A DNA stretch of 64,000 nucleotides from Cycas panzhihuaensis. Its lineage: Eukaryota; Cycadophyta. The stretch spans positions 250,797,741 through 250,861,740 of the forward strand of contig CM041465.1 in the NCBI GenBank assembly GCA_023213395.1. The letters are read 5' to 3'. The position numbers were made by a program, and so were the translations under genes. Below are positions 47,060 through 58,774 of this stretch, in pieces (the first letter of the stretch is position 1; each line of letters starts with the position of its first letter). The notes under the pieces are model-generated. The model searched no databases and was not told where the DNA came from. It saw only the letters and a program-made list of their open reading frames with translations.

Positions 47060-49812
47060 AAGGGAAGTTCCATTAGCCTTCCCTTTCATAAGCAGGGGGA
47101 AGGTCTTTAGGGTCAAAGGAAATGACGGGCTCATGGCTTTGGGTAATACCCAAAGCGTGAATGGGCACATTACCCAACCTTAAAGCTTCCAAAATGAGTG
47201 TATGTTGTTTGGGACAACTTCTCAAGATGTCCATAATGGACATCCCGGTGGCCACGGTACAAAGGTCATCGACAACAGAAAAGGCCTTCCCCTTAGCTGT
47301 GAATTGAGGAAGGGCTCTTCTGAAATAGTAGTGACCTGGATGAACGGAAATAGTCTTGGGAAGTAACGGAACTTCTGGAAGGGAGGTTTTCGGAATAGGA
47401 TCAGAGTGTGGGATAGAAGAAGAGGCACCAACTGCCTCTTCAGCGGCTTGAGACTGAGCAAGGGTATATAAGGGGGTGGCCTCAAGCATTTGGATCACCT
47501 TCTTTCTCTTATTTCGAGACCGTGAAGGTGAGGGAGTACGTCGGTTTGGGGAACGCGAGGAAGAAGACGAATCCCGAGCACCCTTCCCTTTATCGTGTGA
47601 AGGACGGGAATTCAGGGATGTTCCCTGGTTCCGGTTGTTCTTTGGTTGAGCATTACGATCACGTTCCCCATGCTTGGGGAATGGATCCTTGTGGATTGGT
47701 TGATCTAGGTTGGGCCTTGAGGCTCATTTAGGAGATGAATCACGTTGTGGGGCATCCCTAGGATGTTGAACCCTACAACGTGAGTTGTCATGGAAACACT
47801 CCCCATGAACGGAACACCACATCTTCTCAAGCGAGGAATTTGGCTTCCTCCCTTGAGAGGACTGGGTATTACCACCTTTAGAGGGAGTGGCTTGAGTAGC
47901 TTGTTAGAAGTGGGTGATGAAGGAGCTTGGAGTTTAAGTTCCTTCATCGTATGCTTGAATAAACGTATAGTAGAAGTGAGCAGATCTAGGGTCTTCTCAG
48001 TCGGATGAGAAGAGGACCTAGTGGATTGTTGTGTTTTGGTTTCTTTAGTTTGGGGTGGTGCTTCACGTCGTTGTGAGGACTTGAGAGGCTTCTTGAGTCT
48101 AGCCTGGATCTCAATAGCCTTAAGCACTAAGCACTTTGCGATGGCGGAGTCACATGTGGTTGCCCCCATCTTAAGGATTTTCACATGGACTTCGTGGCAA
48201 AGTGCATTAACGAAGAGATCCCTCTTCAATTCCTCAGGCAAAGTAGCCTTAGTGGAATAGAGGAGGTCATGAAATCACCGCACAAAATCACAATTCATTT
48301 CATCGTGACCTTGTTTAAGCAAAAGAAGGGATTTCATTCCATTTTTGAATTGACGAGCCACATCAAAATAATTGATGAACTCATCCACAAGTTGCTGGAA
48401 TGAGAAAATGGAATGGGCAGGCATGCGATAAAACTATTTAAGGGCATTGCCTTGTAAGGATCGTAGGAATAATTTCATTAGTATGTGATCATAGGCCCAG
48501 TAATCAATGCATGCCATAGAGGAACTACGAACGTGCTCTGTTGGATCCTGTGAGGAAGTTCCATCGAACTTAGGAACTTCGGGGGGATGAGGCGGCAAAT
48601 TGGTTCTTAATGCCTCAATAGATAATGGTGTCGATCTATAATCCATGAAGGGACGTGCCCTTACCTGGACCATAGGATCGGTAAATGATGTGCAAGGTAA
48701 TGGACAAGGAACAGATGGGGGTGGTAGGCCCATCCCTCCTTGAGGAAGTGTCCCTTGTTAAAAAGGGACTTGAGGGTAGGTGCTTTGAAAGGAAGTTAGG
48801 TTTCCTTGCAAAGGCGCAGCATAAGGAGCTACGCAGGACAATGGAAATGAAGGGTGAAGATCCAGGTTTTGTCCATATGGGCCACCTGTGGGTGACGCAA
48901 CCCCATATGGATGTAACAGGTCCACCCCGTAAGCTGGAATAAGGTTCCCTTTACTGTGCCCCCGAGGTTGAAACGTATAGCCTGGGGGTACGTAAAGAGA
49001 AGGACCATTAGGTTGGTTTTGAGTATACGTGGGAGTGGGTCCCATATGACTAGTAGTAGGGGTGTTGGTAGGACCTCTAGGCTTACTAGGAAATGCATGC
49101 GCCACGTTAGGAAGTGGCATGTTAGCTTGACTAGGAAAAGGTATGCTAACCCTAAGTTGGGAAAAAGACATACCACGAGAGGGTCCCCAAGATTTAGGAC
49201 CATGATGAGGAATAGAAGGTGTGATATACGTCCCTAAGGTAGGTGTAAGAATAGAGCAGGACGAATGTAGAGGCACAAAAGAGTTACTTATTGTGGGAGG
49301 TGTAGATGCAGATGAAAATGGTGGGACAGGTGCAGACGAGGAAGATGCTCCACCACGTAAGACATCTTCAAACCATCTGGGATGTGATTGAAGATGAGCA
49401 GCACGAAAGCACTCGCTAAGGGCTTTAACCATGTCAGTAGGAGGGGTATCTACGTGATCGTAGGAGGTAGACAGGACCTCAAACGAAGTAGACCCCTTAG
49501 GGTGCTCCTCATAAGAATCACCAACTAGGTGATAATCTCGAGAGGAGATGGACCCTCTACCGCATGAGTAGAAGGATGGGCATCAAGTGGGTGATGTTGA
49601 TCACTCGGATAGTAAATAGGATCGTCACCCTCTTGGGTGGATCCTAGAATAGATGCGGAGAACTCATGAGCTCTCGAAGCAAAGGCATGATAAGCCCAAT
49701 CTGAAGGGTATCCTTCCATTGTCGAATTAGAATCCGACGATGAAAGAAGACAATATACAAGATCTTCTAACAATGGAGGCAAACCACATAGGCGATGTGA
49801 GAAACGTCGCAT
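47060..49812 (-). pseudogene. R7 gag
   Basis: Minus strand. The start is one of two ATGs (49812 or, more internal, MEGYPSDWAYHAFAS near 49720). A long Pro/Ser-rich N-terminal part (48758-49432) is followed by the gag core: PPEVPKFDGTSSQDPTEHV near 48550-48600, LFLRSLQGNAL near 48435-48465, and SIFSFQQLVDEFINYFDVA near 48360-48405. The C-terminal half is basic (48000-48150). A zinc knuckle WCSVHGECFHDNSRCR has the spacing C-x2-H-x4-H-x4-C near 47770-47825. Stops at the ends of the open pieces and two frame changes break it. It forms the particle and packages RNA. Confidence 0.82.
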
Positions 49813-50006
49813 ACAAAACTTGTCATTACGTTAGAAGAGGAAAAAAGGAATGCAAAGTACGTGTTGGAGGTTACCCAACAAAAGGAAAAAGTGGAGAAGA
49901 CCACTAAAAGGTAATAGTACCAACAAAAGTAATAGGAACTAGCTCCCTTACTAGTAGGTCCCTAGTATGGTCACTAGTGGATGCACATCTACAGGATAAT
50001 CGCTAT
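49813..50006 (-). other. R7 leader, cut by R8
   Basis: About 190 bp upstream of gag. The PBS and 5' LTR of R7 are not visible and should lie on the far side of the R8 insertion. Confidence 0.5.
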
Positions 50007-50319
50007 GTGAAAGAGCTTAATGTATCAAGGTCATTTGTATAGATTAATTACGTGACCTTAGGATATATTATTAGCATTAGTCTCTTAATGAAATGTACTT
50101 TATGTGCATTTAGATGTAATTTTGGGTTCATGTCATGAGGCAAAAAAATCTTAACCCTAATACCCACCCTCAATAATAAAAGGTGAAATCTCAAAGAGGG
50201 AGCAATTATTCATTCTCACCTTTAAGCTTGCTCTCATATCTTGTTTCATCTTCTTTTTCATTTTCCATTACCACTGTGTGCATGTGAGTGATTTATCTCC
50301 TAGATCCATCCTTCTTTCA
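50007..50319 (+). repeat. R8 left LTR
   Basis: The right end is set by CA at 50318-50319 just before the PBS. The left end (TGTGAAAGAGC at 50007) is the best candidate TG but cannot be confirmed without the partner LTR. Confidence 0.6.
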
Positions 50320-50321
50320 TG

Positions 50322-50339
50322 TGGTATCAGAGTTAGAAG
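50322..50339 (+). other. R8 primer-binding site
   Basis: tggtatcagagttagaag, which starts with the initiator tRNA-Met complement and lies two bases after the LTR. Confidence 0.9.
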
Positions 50340-52327
50340 GGGATCTATTCACTCCATTCCACTTGCATGGATTCATTTTACCTCTCCTTCACCTTCAATG
50401 TGAAGTATTGAGAGTACATTCCTTATTTTTTAAACATTTTGAGAGCATAAAATTATAGTATTTTGTATATTTCTACTTTGTACATGTGTGCAGAAATTCA
50501 TAGGCGAAGAATACAAGTTTTTGAAGCCATTCAGCTGCCGGAATAATCCCGGAAACATTAAAAGCCCAAATTTTCATAAAAGTTCAACCATCTCAGAATT
50601 TGATAAACTTTGGCATGCAAGGTTGCCTTCACTACAGGATCATTTTTGTCTTCTGGAGTAACTTCATATTCAGCCTGAAACAATAAGTTTTGGTTGTGAT
50701 AAAAATGGTAAATTTTGTGAATAAGTGATTTAAAGCACTTTTCCTAATGAAATCCTTCAATTATAAGCTGAAGATATGAAAGTTTTATTAAGGGATCTAG
50801 TACATATATGTCTTAAGATCATGTTAAGATAAATCTCATCAAATTTCATCCACTGGTTAGTGAGATCTATGTAGTTTTCTCACGGTTGCTAATTTTGCCT
50901 ACTCAACCCCACAAAGGACCTTGTAAGGGCATTTCAGGCAAGTTTTTAGAAGATTTTGTAGATAATACAGAAGGGACAGTTAATATACATGTTGAAACAT
51001 AACTTTTAATATATTGAAGTCCAGATTCTGAGACAGTTGATCTAGCATGATTTTACTTTGGTGCTTTTTCGAGCAGAAAAGTTTTGTGCCTTTTCTAAAA
51101 ATTGACTTCACAACTCTATCAGAAACGACATTCTGAACACTTTTTCCTTTTGTCATAAATTCATATTTCATCATTTAGGCCTTCGTATTTGTAATTTCTA
51201 AAAATTTGCCCATTTATCATTATTTATAAATTTTGTGAAAAAATCACAAAATAGGGAAAAATAACATGCATATAGATTTAGAAAATCATCATTTTAGCAG
51301 AAATTTGATCAACTTTTTAGACCATTATGGATTTTGTATCAAAACTTCTAAAATCATATTTGGAAACATTATACTAAAGCAAGGGAAATCTTAGATCAGA
51401 AGCAACATCTGGTTCCCCTGCTAAATATAGCATGCTTTTCTATTTGCATACATAGCATAAAGCATCACAAAAGTAGCAACAACAATAAAGCATCTCAAAA
51501 GCAGCATCAACAATAAAGCATCATAAAAGCAACAGCAACAACAAAGCAAACACGAAAAGCAAGCAAGCACATTTGGCAAGTTTCTATTTCAGTTTTCAGT
51601 TATATGGAAACATCTTACACTATTCCTAAAAGGAATCTCATCCATATAATCTGTACTGCCAGTTCTTGACTTGTGCGTACACTCGCCTTGATTGAAATAG
51701 ACCAAGGTTGGCCAAAGTCCAGGCCCTTAGGGAGGTGTGAGTTTCATACTGGGTCTGGTCTTAACCGGAATAGTGGTGGAGGGACATGTTAGGTTAGCCA
51801 TACCTATGGCCTCTAATCAGGGATAATCCTGATAACCACTTAGAAAAACTGAAAACCTTAATGCAAGATTAATTAACCCAGTCCAATATCCGTCATAGCC
51901 GTGGGATACGTAGTACCGTTTAACTCTTTGGAGGAGGTATATAGCTGCTCATTGGTGAACTGGGTGAGGACTGGAAGTACCTGGCTCCACTGTGACTTGG
52001 ATTTCATCACCAAGCATAGGTGCGGGTATCGCGGGTGAAGGCCCTAATCATATACTAGAAGCCTTAGGCATCGAAACCTCACATACATTTGGACATAAGT
52101 GAGAGGTTAGTGGCATGACACATCACCACTTTTTGCCAGCTCTACATTAGGCCTCATTCTTATATCATTACTTATATTCATTTTTTATATAATTGTTGAA
52201 AAATAGTTAATCATTGCTTGCTTCTCATCAAAATAATCATTTCTACATCCATGCTGCTCTAGGTGTACTAGCCACACGTGTCAGTGGCACATACTTCTAT
52301 CATCTCTTTTACTTCTTCATCATCACC
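50340..52327 (+). other. R8 2-kb leader
   Basis: Untranslated, with no domain-bearing frame. It contains a 28-bp minisatellite at 51463-51575. Parts near 51660-52090 are GC-richer and could form structure, but I see no defined motif. Confidence 0.6.
51463..51575. repeat. 28-bp minisatellite in R8 leader
   Basis: Three to four imperfect units starting gcatcacaaaag, gcatctcaaaag, gcatcataaaag and gcaaacacgaaaag, rich in caacaa. Confidence 0.85.
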
Positions 52328-53284
52328 ATGTCATCTCAATTCAAGCAAAATGTTAACTGCATATTGAAAGGCAAAGAAAATTGGGATATATGGTACACTG
52401 GAATTAAAAATGCTGCAAAGTATGAAGGCCTTTAGAGAGCCCACTTACAGCCTACACCCAACACACTAGCAACGACTACAATAACTGCTTCTAGTGGATC
52501 CACCCCAACAACTCCTACAGATGCTACAGCTAAACTACAATGGGAGATAGATGATGAAAAGATTCGTGCAGGAATTTTATTGGTCATTGATCACTCCTTG
52601 CACAACTTGATAAACAAAGAGGAATATGATACAGCCTGGAAGGTCCTAGAAGTTCTTAGAAAGAACTTTGATATAAAGTCAGATTTAGAATTTGTTCATC
52701 TTGCTTTAAAAATGAACAAATTAAAAATGCAGAAGGGACGAGCTCGTGAGACAATAAATCTCCTTCAACCAATCAAATAAGCAATTGACAAAGACTTTAA
52801 GACCCAATGCATCACTTGGGCATTTTTGATATAGTCATGTTTACATGTCCTCGATTATAAAAACTTGCTTGGAAGTCTTCAATCCAGTGGAACATTGAAG
52901 ACACTCAACTTTGAAGCACTTGCCAAGAAGTTTATAGAATTTGACAAGACCTTTGATACAAACTTTGTAGCCTCTTACTCTCTTCCAGATGCAGCCTTTG
53001 AGATAGAAGAAAAAGTTTGCTACACAAAAAATCAAGGTCCCTCTCGTGGTAGAGGAAATAACCGAGCAAGAGGAAGAGGAAGAAATATGGAAAATTATCC
53101 ATAAGGTCAATCAAACCCTCAATCACAACCTTGACAGTTTCAAGGTCAAGGGCCACCTCAACAAAGAGCAAGACAGTCAAGCCAAACCATTACTTCTTCA
53201 AGGACTGGTAATCAAACTATTAAGTGTGATCGGTATAACCGTAAAGAACACTTAGCAAAAGATTGCAGAATTTCCACTTAAAAG
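52328..53284 (+). pseudogene. R8 copia gag
   Basis: Starts MSSQFKQNVNCILKGKENW at 52328, then DIWYTGIKNAAKYEGL, with a stop where WEH-like text is expected. It continues with IDDEKIRAGILLVIDHSL, the UBN2-type core TAWKVLEVLRKNFDIKS (52630-52680) and LKMNKLKM. A second piece runs at 52865-53104 to a basic region (GRGNNRARGRGRN). The zinc knuckle near 53225-53275 reads CDRYNRKEHLAKDC, so the second cysteine has become tyrosine and the glycine glutamate. Four to five stops. It would form the particle. Confidence 0.82.
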
Positions 53285-54930
53285 TTGGCCAAGTTCCAAC
53301 CAAAACATGAAGCTCACAATGTTGAAGAAACTTGTGAAGAATCCTTTAATGGTGCAGGTTTTGTACAAGCACACATTCAAATAATTGAGGGATCTTTAGC
53401 ATCAAATGCCATTGACCAACCAAAGAGATACTTTGAAGCTCAGTGTGGATATATCACTTATGAATTTCCTTCACCAATGCCAACCCCTATTGGAATTGCC
53501 AATAATGTGGCTTCAATCGATGGACAGTGGATCATGGACACATGAGCAACTTAACATATAACATGCAATCACAGTCTATATCAAACATTTGACTCAAATG
53601 TTCATGGAGTTGTTCACATGGTTGATAAATCATAACAACCTGTTGAAGGAATTGGCAACATTTGCCTGAAACTCCCAGGCTTAGAAGATTTTACATTGTT
53701 TGATGTCTTATACATATCCAATCTCAAATAAAACCTACTCTCTTTATCCACACTTGTTTCTCATGGATTTGATCTGAGTGTAACCGCAAATGACCAGACT
53801 CTTAAGGTCATTCACCCTCCAACTAATCAAGTGGTTTTAACTAGACATCTCTCTGGTAAACTCTTTCGACTGAATGATTCTCCATCTTCTGAAGCCCATT
53901 GTGCCCAAAGCCCTTGTGCTGATAAAGAATTTGCATTTAATTCCATCTTGATCCATCCAACATTGTCACTAGAAGCTCTTTGGCATACTCGTATGGGCCA
54001 TGTTCACATTGATAGACTTATAGATCTTTCTAATACTTTTCTAAACCTTCCAAAGATTTCCTCTAAGCCCTTTAAATGTGAAACTTGTATCATTGCCAAA
54101 TATCATCGACAACCCTTTTCCAAAAGTTAGTGGAAATCAAGCCATCCATTACAATTAGTACACTTTGATTTATACAGGCCAATGCCCATTCCTTCACTGA
54201 AGAGCAAGCTATATTACATCTGTTTCATTGATGATTTCACTAGAAAAGTATGGGTAGTTTTTTTACACAAGAAAGATGAAGCATTCTGTTTATTGAAGGA
54301 ATTCAAAGCCCTCACTGAAAAAGTGTCAGGTTATCAACTTAAATGTCTTTAAACTGATAATGGTGACGAATATACCTCACATGAGTTTGAAAGCTACCTT
54401 CAAGACAATGGCATCAAGCATCAAACAAAAGTAGCAGGTACCCCATAACAAAATGGAGTTGCTAAGCACATGAACAGGACAATCATGAACATAGCTCGTG
54501 CTATGTTAATATATAAAAATGTACCTACCTATTTATAGGTCAAGCAACGGATAAGCGCTTATTGTATCAATGCTATTAGCCCATCAAAGGAAGTATAATC
54601 ACCTAATGAAAAGTGGTCAGGATAAGCCCCCATTGTTCACTACTTTAGAATTTTTGGCTCTACATGCTATGCCCATATTCTAGATGTAGATCAAAATAAA
54701 CTTCAACCAAGGGCACTTAAAGGCATATTTGTTGGATACCCTATGGATAAGAAAGGGTATAAGGTCTTCATACCTTTACAATGAAAAATCATCATTACCA
54801 GAGATGTCGTTTTTACGGACACAGAGGATCAATTACTTAAATTAGACTCCATAATACCCTTACGCCGCTACAATAATGTTATCAAGTATGATGTTTAGAT
54901 TCCAAAATTTGTGGGGGGGGGGGATAGACA
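53285..54930 (+). pseudogene. R8 copia protease and integrase (3' truncated)
   Basis: The protease active site at about 53530-53550 reads WIMDT then a stop, where G is expected. GAG-pre-integrase is LWHTRMGHVHIDRLIDLSN and FKCETCIIAKYHRQPFSK (HHCC, 53960-54120). The integrase core has LVHFDLYRPMPIPS (54160-54190), CLXTDNGDEY with a stop at the third position (about 54345-54375) and NGVAKHMNRTIMNIA (54450-54500), where the catalytic glutamate is lysine. The distal part IFGSTCYAHILDVDQNKL and PRALKGIFVGYPMDKKGY runs to about 54760. The frame ends near a G run (54911-54920). RT is missing because of the R9 insertion. Confidence 0.88.
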
Positions 54931-54973
54931 TGAATTACTCCAAATATTGGAAGCTGACAATAGAGCCTTGGAG

Positions 54974-55354
54974 TGGTAGGATACCACTCCTTAATGATAA
55001 TTACACACCAATATAATAAGCAAATAACTCCAAAAGAGCACTTGTATTGCAATACCCTTCGAGGGGGCAACCTCCCAATTACATGCAAATAACAATGATA
55101 TTCAAGATACCATACTCTAAGGATTACACAAATATATATATGTCTCTATGCTTACTACTCAACCACCTCCTTATGCATGTGGAATATTACATGAATATAT
55201 ATAGTACTCAATGACTACTACACAACCTTCTACTTATGTATGAGGGATATTAAGAAAAGGGAAGAAGTAGAAGAAATAAAGATATAAGAGAGAGAAGAAG
55301 TACAAGATATAAGAGAATATAAGAGAAGGTAAGTTAAGGGTTGGATCCCTAACA
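54974..55354 (-). repeat. R9 3' LTR (381 bp)
   Basis: Starts TGGTAGGATACC and ends GGATCCCTAACA, so the ends are near-inverted repeats. It has the same length as the R10 LTR and differs from it at few positions. Confidence 0.93.
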
Positions 55355-55367
55355 AAGTCCCCCCCTT
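55355..55367 (-). other. R9 polypurine tract
   Basis: Plus strand aagtccccccctt next to the LTR end. Confidence 0.85.
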
Positions 55368-55369
55368 AA

Positions 55370-58300
55370 AAAAGCTTTGCCCTCAAAGCTTAGTGATCTT
55401 AGGGTGCTCTAGGATAAATTATTCATTCTCCCAGGTTGCATCTTCTCGCGGAAGTTGTTTCTATTTGATGAGATACTTAATGATTTGTCTAGATCGTAGA
55501 TGTCAAATTCTTCGGTCGATGATACATTCTGGAATGAGTTGAAGTTGCCCCTCCTCATTTAACATAGGTAATTCAGTTTAAACTTGTACTTGTTACCCAA
55601 TTACCTTCTTGAGACATGAAACATGAAAGACATTATGGATCCTTGACAGTGGTGGTAAGTGCAGGGCATATACAACTTCACCAATCTTCTTGAGAATTTT
55701 ATAAGGCCTATAAAATTGAGGTTGTAACTTATATTGCCCATTCTGTTTGAGAGATTCTTGCTTATACGGTTGCAACTGTAAGTATACCCAATCACCTGGT
55801 TGAAACACTCATTCACTTCGCCCTTTATCTGCCTATTGTTTCATCCGATTTTGTGCAAGGTTCAAATTTTCCTTGAGTAGCTTAAGAATCTATGTTGTTT
55901 GTTGGATGTGGTCTTCGACTGCTTGAACCTTAGAACTGATTATGGCATAGTTTTTAAGTGTGAGTGGTTCATAGCCATATAATGCTTGGAACGGAGTCAT
56001 TCCTGCTGATGCATGTTAAGTTGTATTATGCCACCATTCTGCTAAAGGAAGCTAATGATGCCACTACCCCTGCTTATCTGAAGCATAACACCAAAGGTAT
56101 CCTTCAAGGCACTTATTAACCACCTCGGTTTGTCCATCTGTTTGTGGATGGTAGGCTGAGCTCATTGTCAGTTTAGTACCAAGTAGATAGAAGAGTTATG
56201 TCAAGAAGTTGCTGGTAAATTTGGGATCCCAATCACTGACTATACATTTGGGCATGCCATGCAACCTGTGTATATCCTTTAAAAAGACCTCAGCAAATTG
56301 CTTTGCCTTATATGTGGCCTAAATACCACAAAAATAAGCATATTTAGTTAGCCTATCCACAACCACCAATATAACATCTTTTCCTTCTGACTTGGGCAGA
56401 CCCACGATGAAGTACATAGAAATTTCTTCCCATCGTTGATTTGGTATGGGAAGGGGTTGCAGCAATCTTGGAGACTTGATTTGTTTTACATCTTATGTCG
56501 TTGATAAATTTCACATGAGGAAACATATCTCTTTACATCTCCTTTTTGTTGCTTCCAAAAGAAAGACTGCTTTAAGCGGTGGTATGTTCATAGGAACTCC
56601 GAGTGACCTGCTGTTAGAGAGACATGTACATCATGTAAAATTTGCTCCTTAAGGCTAGAGTGAGGGCATATATATATTCGATTCTTATACCAGAGAATAT
56701 TTGAAGACCATGTATAATAGGTTGAATGCCCTGCTCCAGCTTGAAGGTCTTGAATGATCTACTTTGTAAAGGAGTCCTCATCCCATTCTTGCTTGGCGAC
56801 TGCTATCCAAGAGGGATTGACTGTCGTGATAGAATATAGTATAGAGCCTTCTTCCTTATGAGATAAAGCATTAGCAGCTATATTATCCTTTCCTTTTTTA
56901 TATATTATTTCAAAGTCAAAAGCTTGCATTTTGGTGACCCATTTTTGTTGTTCCTCAGATGCTATCCTTTGAGATAGAAAATATTTTAAGCTATCATGGT
57001 CTTTTTTAATTTAGAAATGTGTTCCCAATAAATATTATCGCCATTTCCTAACTGCATGAAGAATTGCTAACATCTCCTTCTCATAGGTGGACTTGACTTA
57101 TTCCTTGAGTGTAAGTTGACGACTTTGAAATTCCAAAGGTTTTCCTTCTTGCATTAAGACTGCTCCAATGCCTTGCCCTGATGCATCACATTCAATGGTG
57201 AAGGTCTTTGTAAAGTCTGGTGTTGCAAGGACTGGTATGGTAGTTAAAGTTAGCTTTAGGTGTTTAAATGCTTCAGAGGCCTTATCATTCCAATGAAAAG
57301 AATCCTTTTTTAACAAATTGATTAAAGGGGAAGCAATCCTTGCATAGCCTTGAACAAACTTTCAATAATATCTTGTGATTCCTAAGAATCCATGAAGGCC
57401 CTTGATGTTTTTAGGTTTAGGCTAGTTTGCGATAACTGTTATTTTCTTAGGATTCACCTTGACTCCTTCTTGAGAGATGATATGGCCCAAATATTCTATT
57501 TCTGTTTGCCCAAATTGACATTTTGATTTTTTTGCATAAAGCTGGTTGTCTACAAGCACCTGTAATGCCTTATCAACATGCTGAAGATGGTCCTCCCACG
57601 TACTATTGAAGATCAAAATGTCATAAAAAAAGACTAATATGAACTTCCTTAAGTAAGGTCGAAAGAGTTTATTCATGAGTCCTTGAAAGGTGGATGGAGC
57701 ATTAGTCAAGCCAAATGGCATGACTAAAAATTCATAGTGACCTTCATATGTACGAAATGCAGTTTTATAAACATCCTCTGCTTTGATCCTGATTTGATGG
57801 TATCATGACCGTAAGTCTAATGATGTGAAGAACATTGCTCCATGGAGTTTATCAATGACTGGTATAGGAAATTTATCCTTGATGGTTATCTTATTGAGCT
57901 CGCGGTAGTCTACACACATGCGAAATGAGCCATCATTTTTTCTCACTAAAATCACCGGGGCAGAAAAAGTGCTTTTACTTTCCCCAATAATACCAGCATT
58001 AAGGAGTTCTTGAACTAGTCGCTCAATTTCATTCTTTTGCTGGTAGGGATACCGGTATGGTCGAATACAAGGAGGATTACTTCCAACTACCAGGTCAATG
58101 CTATGATCTTGGTCACGTACTGGAGAAAGACATTAAGGAATATCCTGAAAGACCTGGTTATGGCAGTGAAGTACCAATTTTAAGTCATTTGGTATACCAT
58201 CATCTTGGAGAATGTCCCCTTCTGTTAGAAGTTCTTGACCTTCTAGAGCATAACATTTGGCAATGATTCCTGTACCACCCTTTTTAATAAGCCTCTCTAT

Positions 58301-58377
58301 ATGGTGTGAGCTGATGATTTGGGTCGGTGGAGGAATGATCCCATTCAATTAATAGTCAATTCCTTTAGAAGTAAATC
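55370..58377 (-). pseudogene. R9 pol remnant: RT, RNase H, IN, chromodomain
   Basis: Minus strand. The linker is at 58133-58348 (NGIIPPPTQIISSHHIE). RT at 57422-57721 has [20 protein letters not shown] and [10 protein letters not shown], so one catalytic Asp of FFDDIL is Tyr. RNase H is at 57098-57316 (IECDASGQGIGAVLMQEG). Integrase runs 55800-56450. Its C-terminus is at 55593-55808 (GDWVYLQLQPYKQESLK, then RPYKILKKIGEVVYAL and NVFHVSCLKKVIG). The chromodomain near 55385-55490 reads IIKYLIK, a stop for Trp, then KQLPREDATWENE. An 18-bp deletion relative to R10 removes part of RT near 57840. Inactive. Confidence 0.9.
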
Positions 58378-58758
58378 TGGTAGGATACCACTCCTTAATG
58401 ATAATTGCACACCAATATAATAAGCAAATAACTCCAAAAGAGCACTTATATTGCAATACCCTTCGAGGGGTCAACCTCCCAATTACATGCAAATAACAAT
58501 GATATTCAAGATATCCTACTCTAAGGATTACACAAATATATATATGTCTCTATGCTTACTACTCAACCGCCTCCTTATGCATGTGGGATATTACATGAAT
58601 ATATATAGTGCTCAATCACCATTACACAACCTTCTACTTATGCATGTGGGATATTAAGAAAAGGGAAGAAGTAGAAGAAATAAAGATATAAGAGAGAGAA
58701 GAAGTACAAGATATAAGAGAATATAAGAGAAGGTAAGTTAGGGGTTGGATCCCTAACA
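58378..58758 (-). repeat. R10 3' LTR (381 bp)
   Basis: TGGTAGGATACC to GGATCCCTAACA, the same length as the R9 LTR. Five bases before it: aaatc, the expected target duplication. Confidence 0.93.
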
Positions 58759-58771
58759 AAGTCCCCCCCTT
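58759..58771 (-). other. R10 polypurine tract
   Basis: Plus strand aagtccccccctt after the LTR. Confidence 0.85.
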
Positions 58772-58774
58772 AAA

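Larger units (their letters stand above)
36220..50006 (-). mobile_element. R7: long OTA/Tat-like Ty3/gypsy element with extra genes
   Basis: Minus-strand element with leader and gag (47060-50006), protease, RT and RNase H (44230-47040), integrase (43100-44229), an antisense spliced gene (40483-42405), a second RNase H (38997-39257) and a GC-richer 3' region. The right side is cut by R8 and the left edge by the junction with R2. RNase H wording such as LLTRLDLTGR and the lack of a chromodomain point to the OTA branch (Tat/Athila). The 3' LTR is not delimited because its partner is outside the window. It lies probably somewhere between 36220 and about 40200, where a purine tract (minus strand, opposite cccctccccctt at 40210-40221) is one candidate PPT. 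Confidence 0.75.
50007..54973 (+). mobile_element. R8: Ty1/copia element, 5' half
   Basis: Plus-strand copia element with a probable left LTR, PBS, 2-kb leader, gag, protease and integrase. RT, RNase H and the right LTR are absent because R9 starts at 54974. The coding part is much better preserved than in R3. It sits inside the R7 leader. Confidence 0.85.
54974..58377 (-). mobile_element. R9: chromovirus copy 1, 3' half
   Basis: Minus-strand gypsy element. Visible from left to right: 3' LTR, PPT, chromodomain, integrase, RNase H, RT and the protease-RT linker. It stops at 58377, in the linker, where R10 begins. R10 contains the same linker and continues past that point (61770 onward), which shows what R9 lacks here. 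It lies in the distal coding part of R8. Confidence 0.9.
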
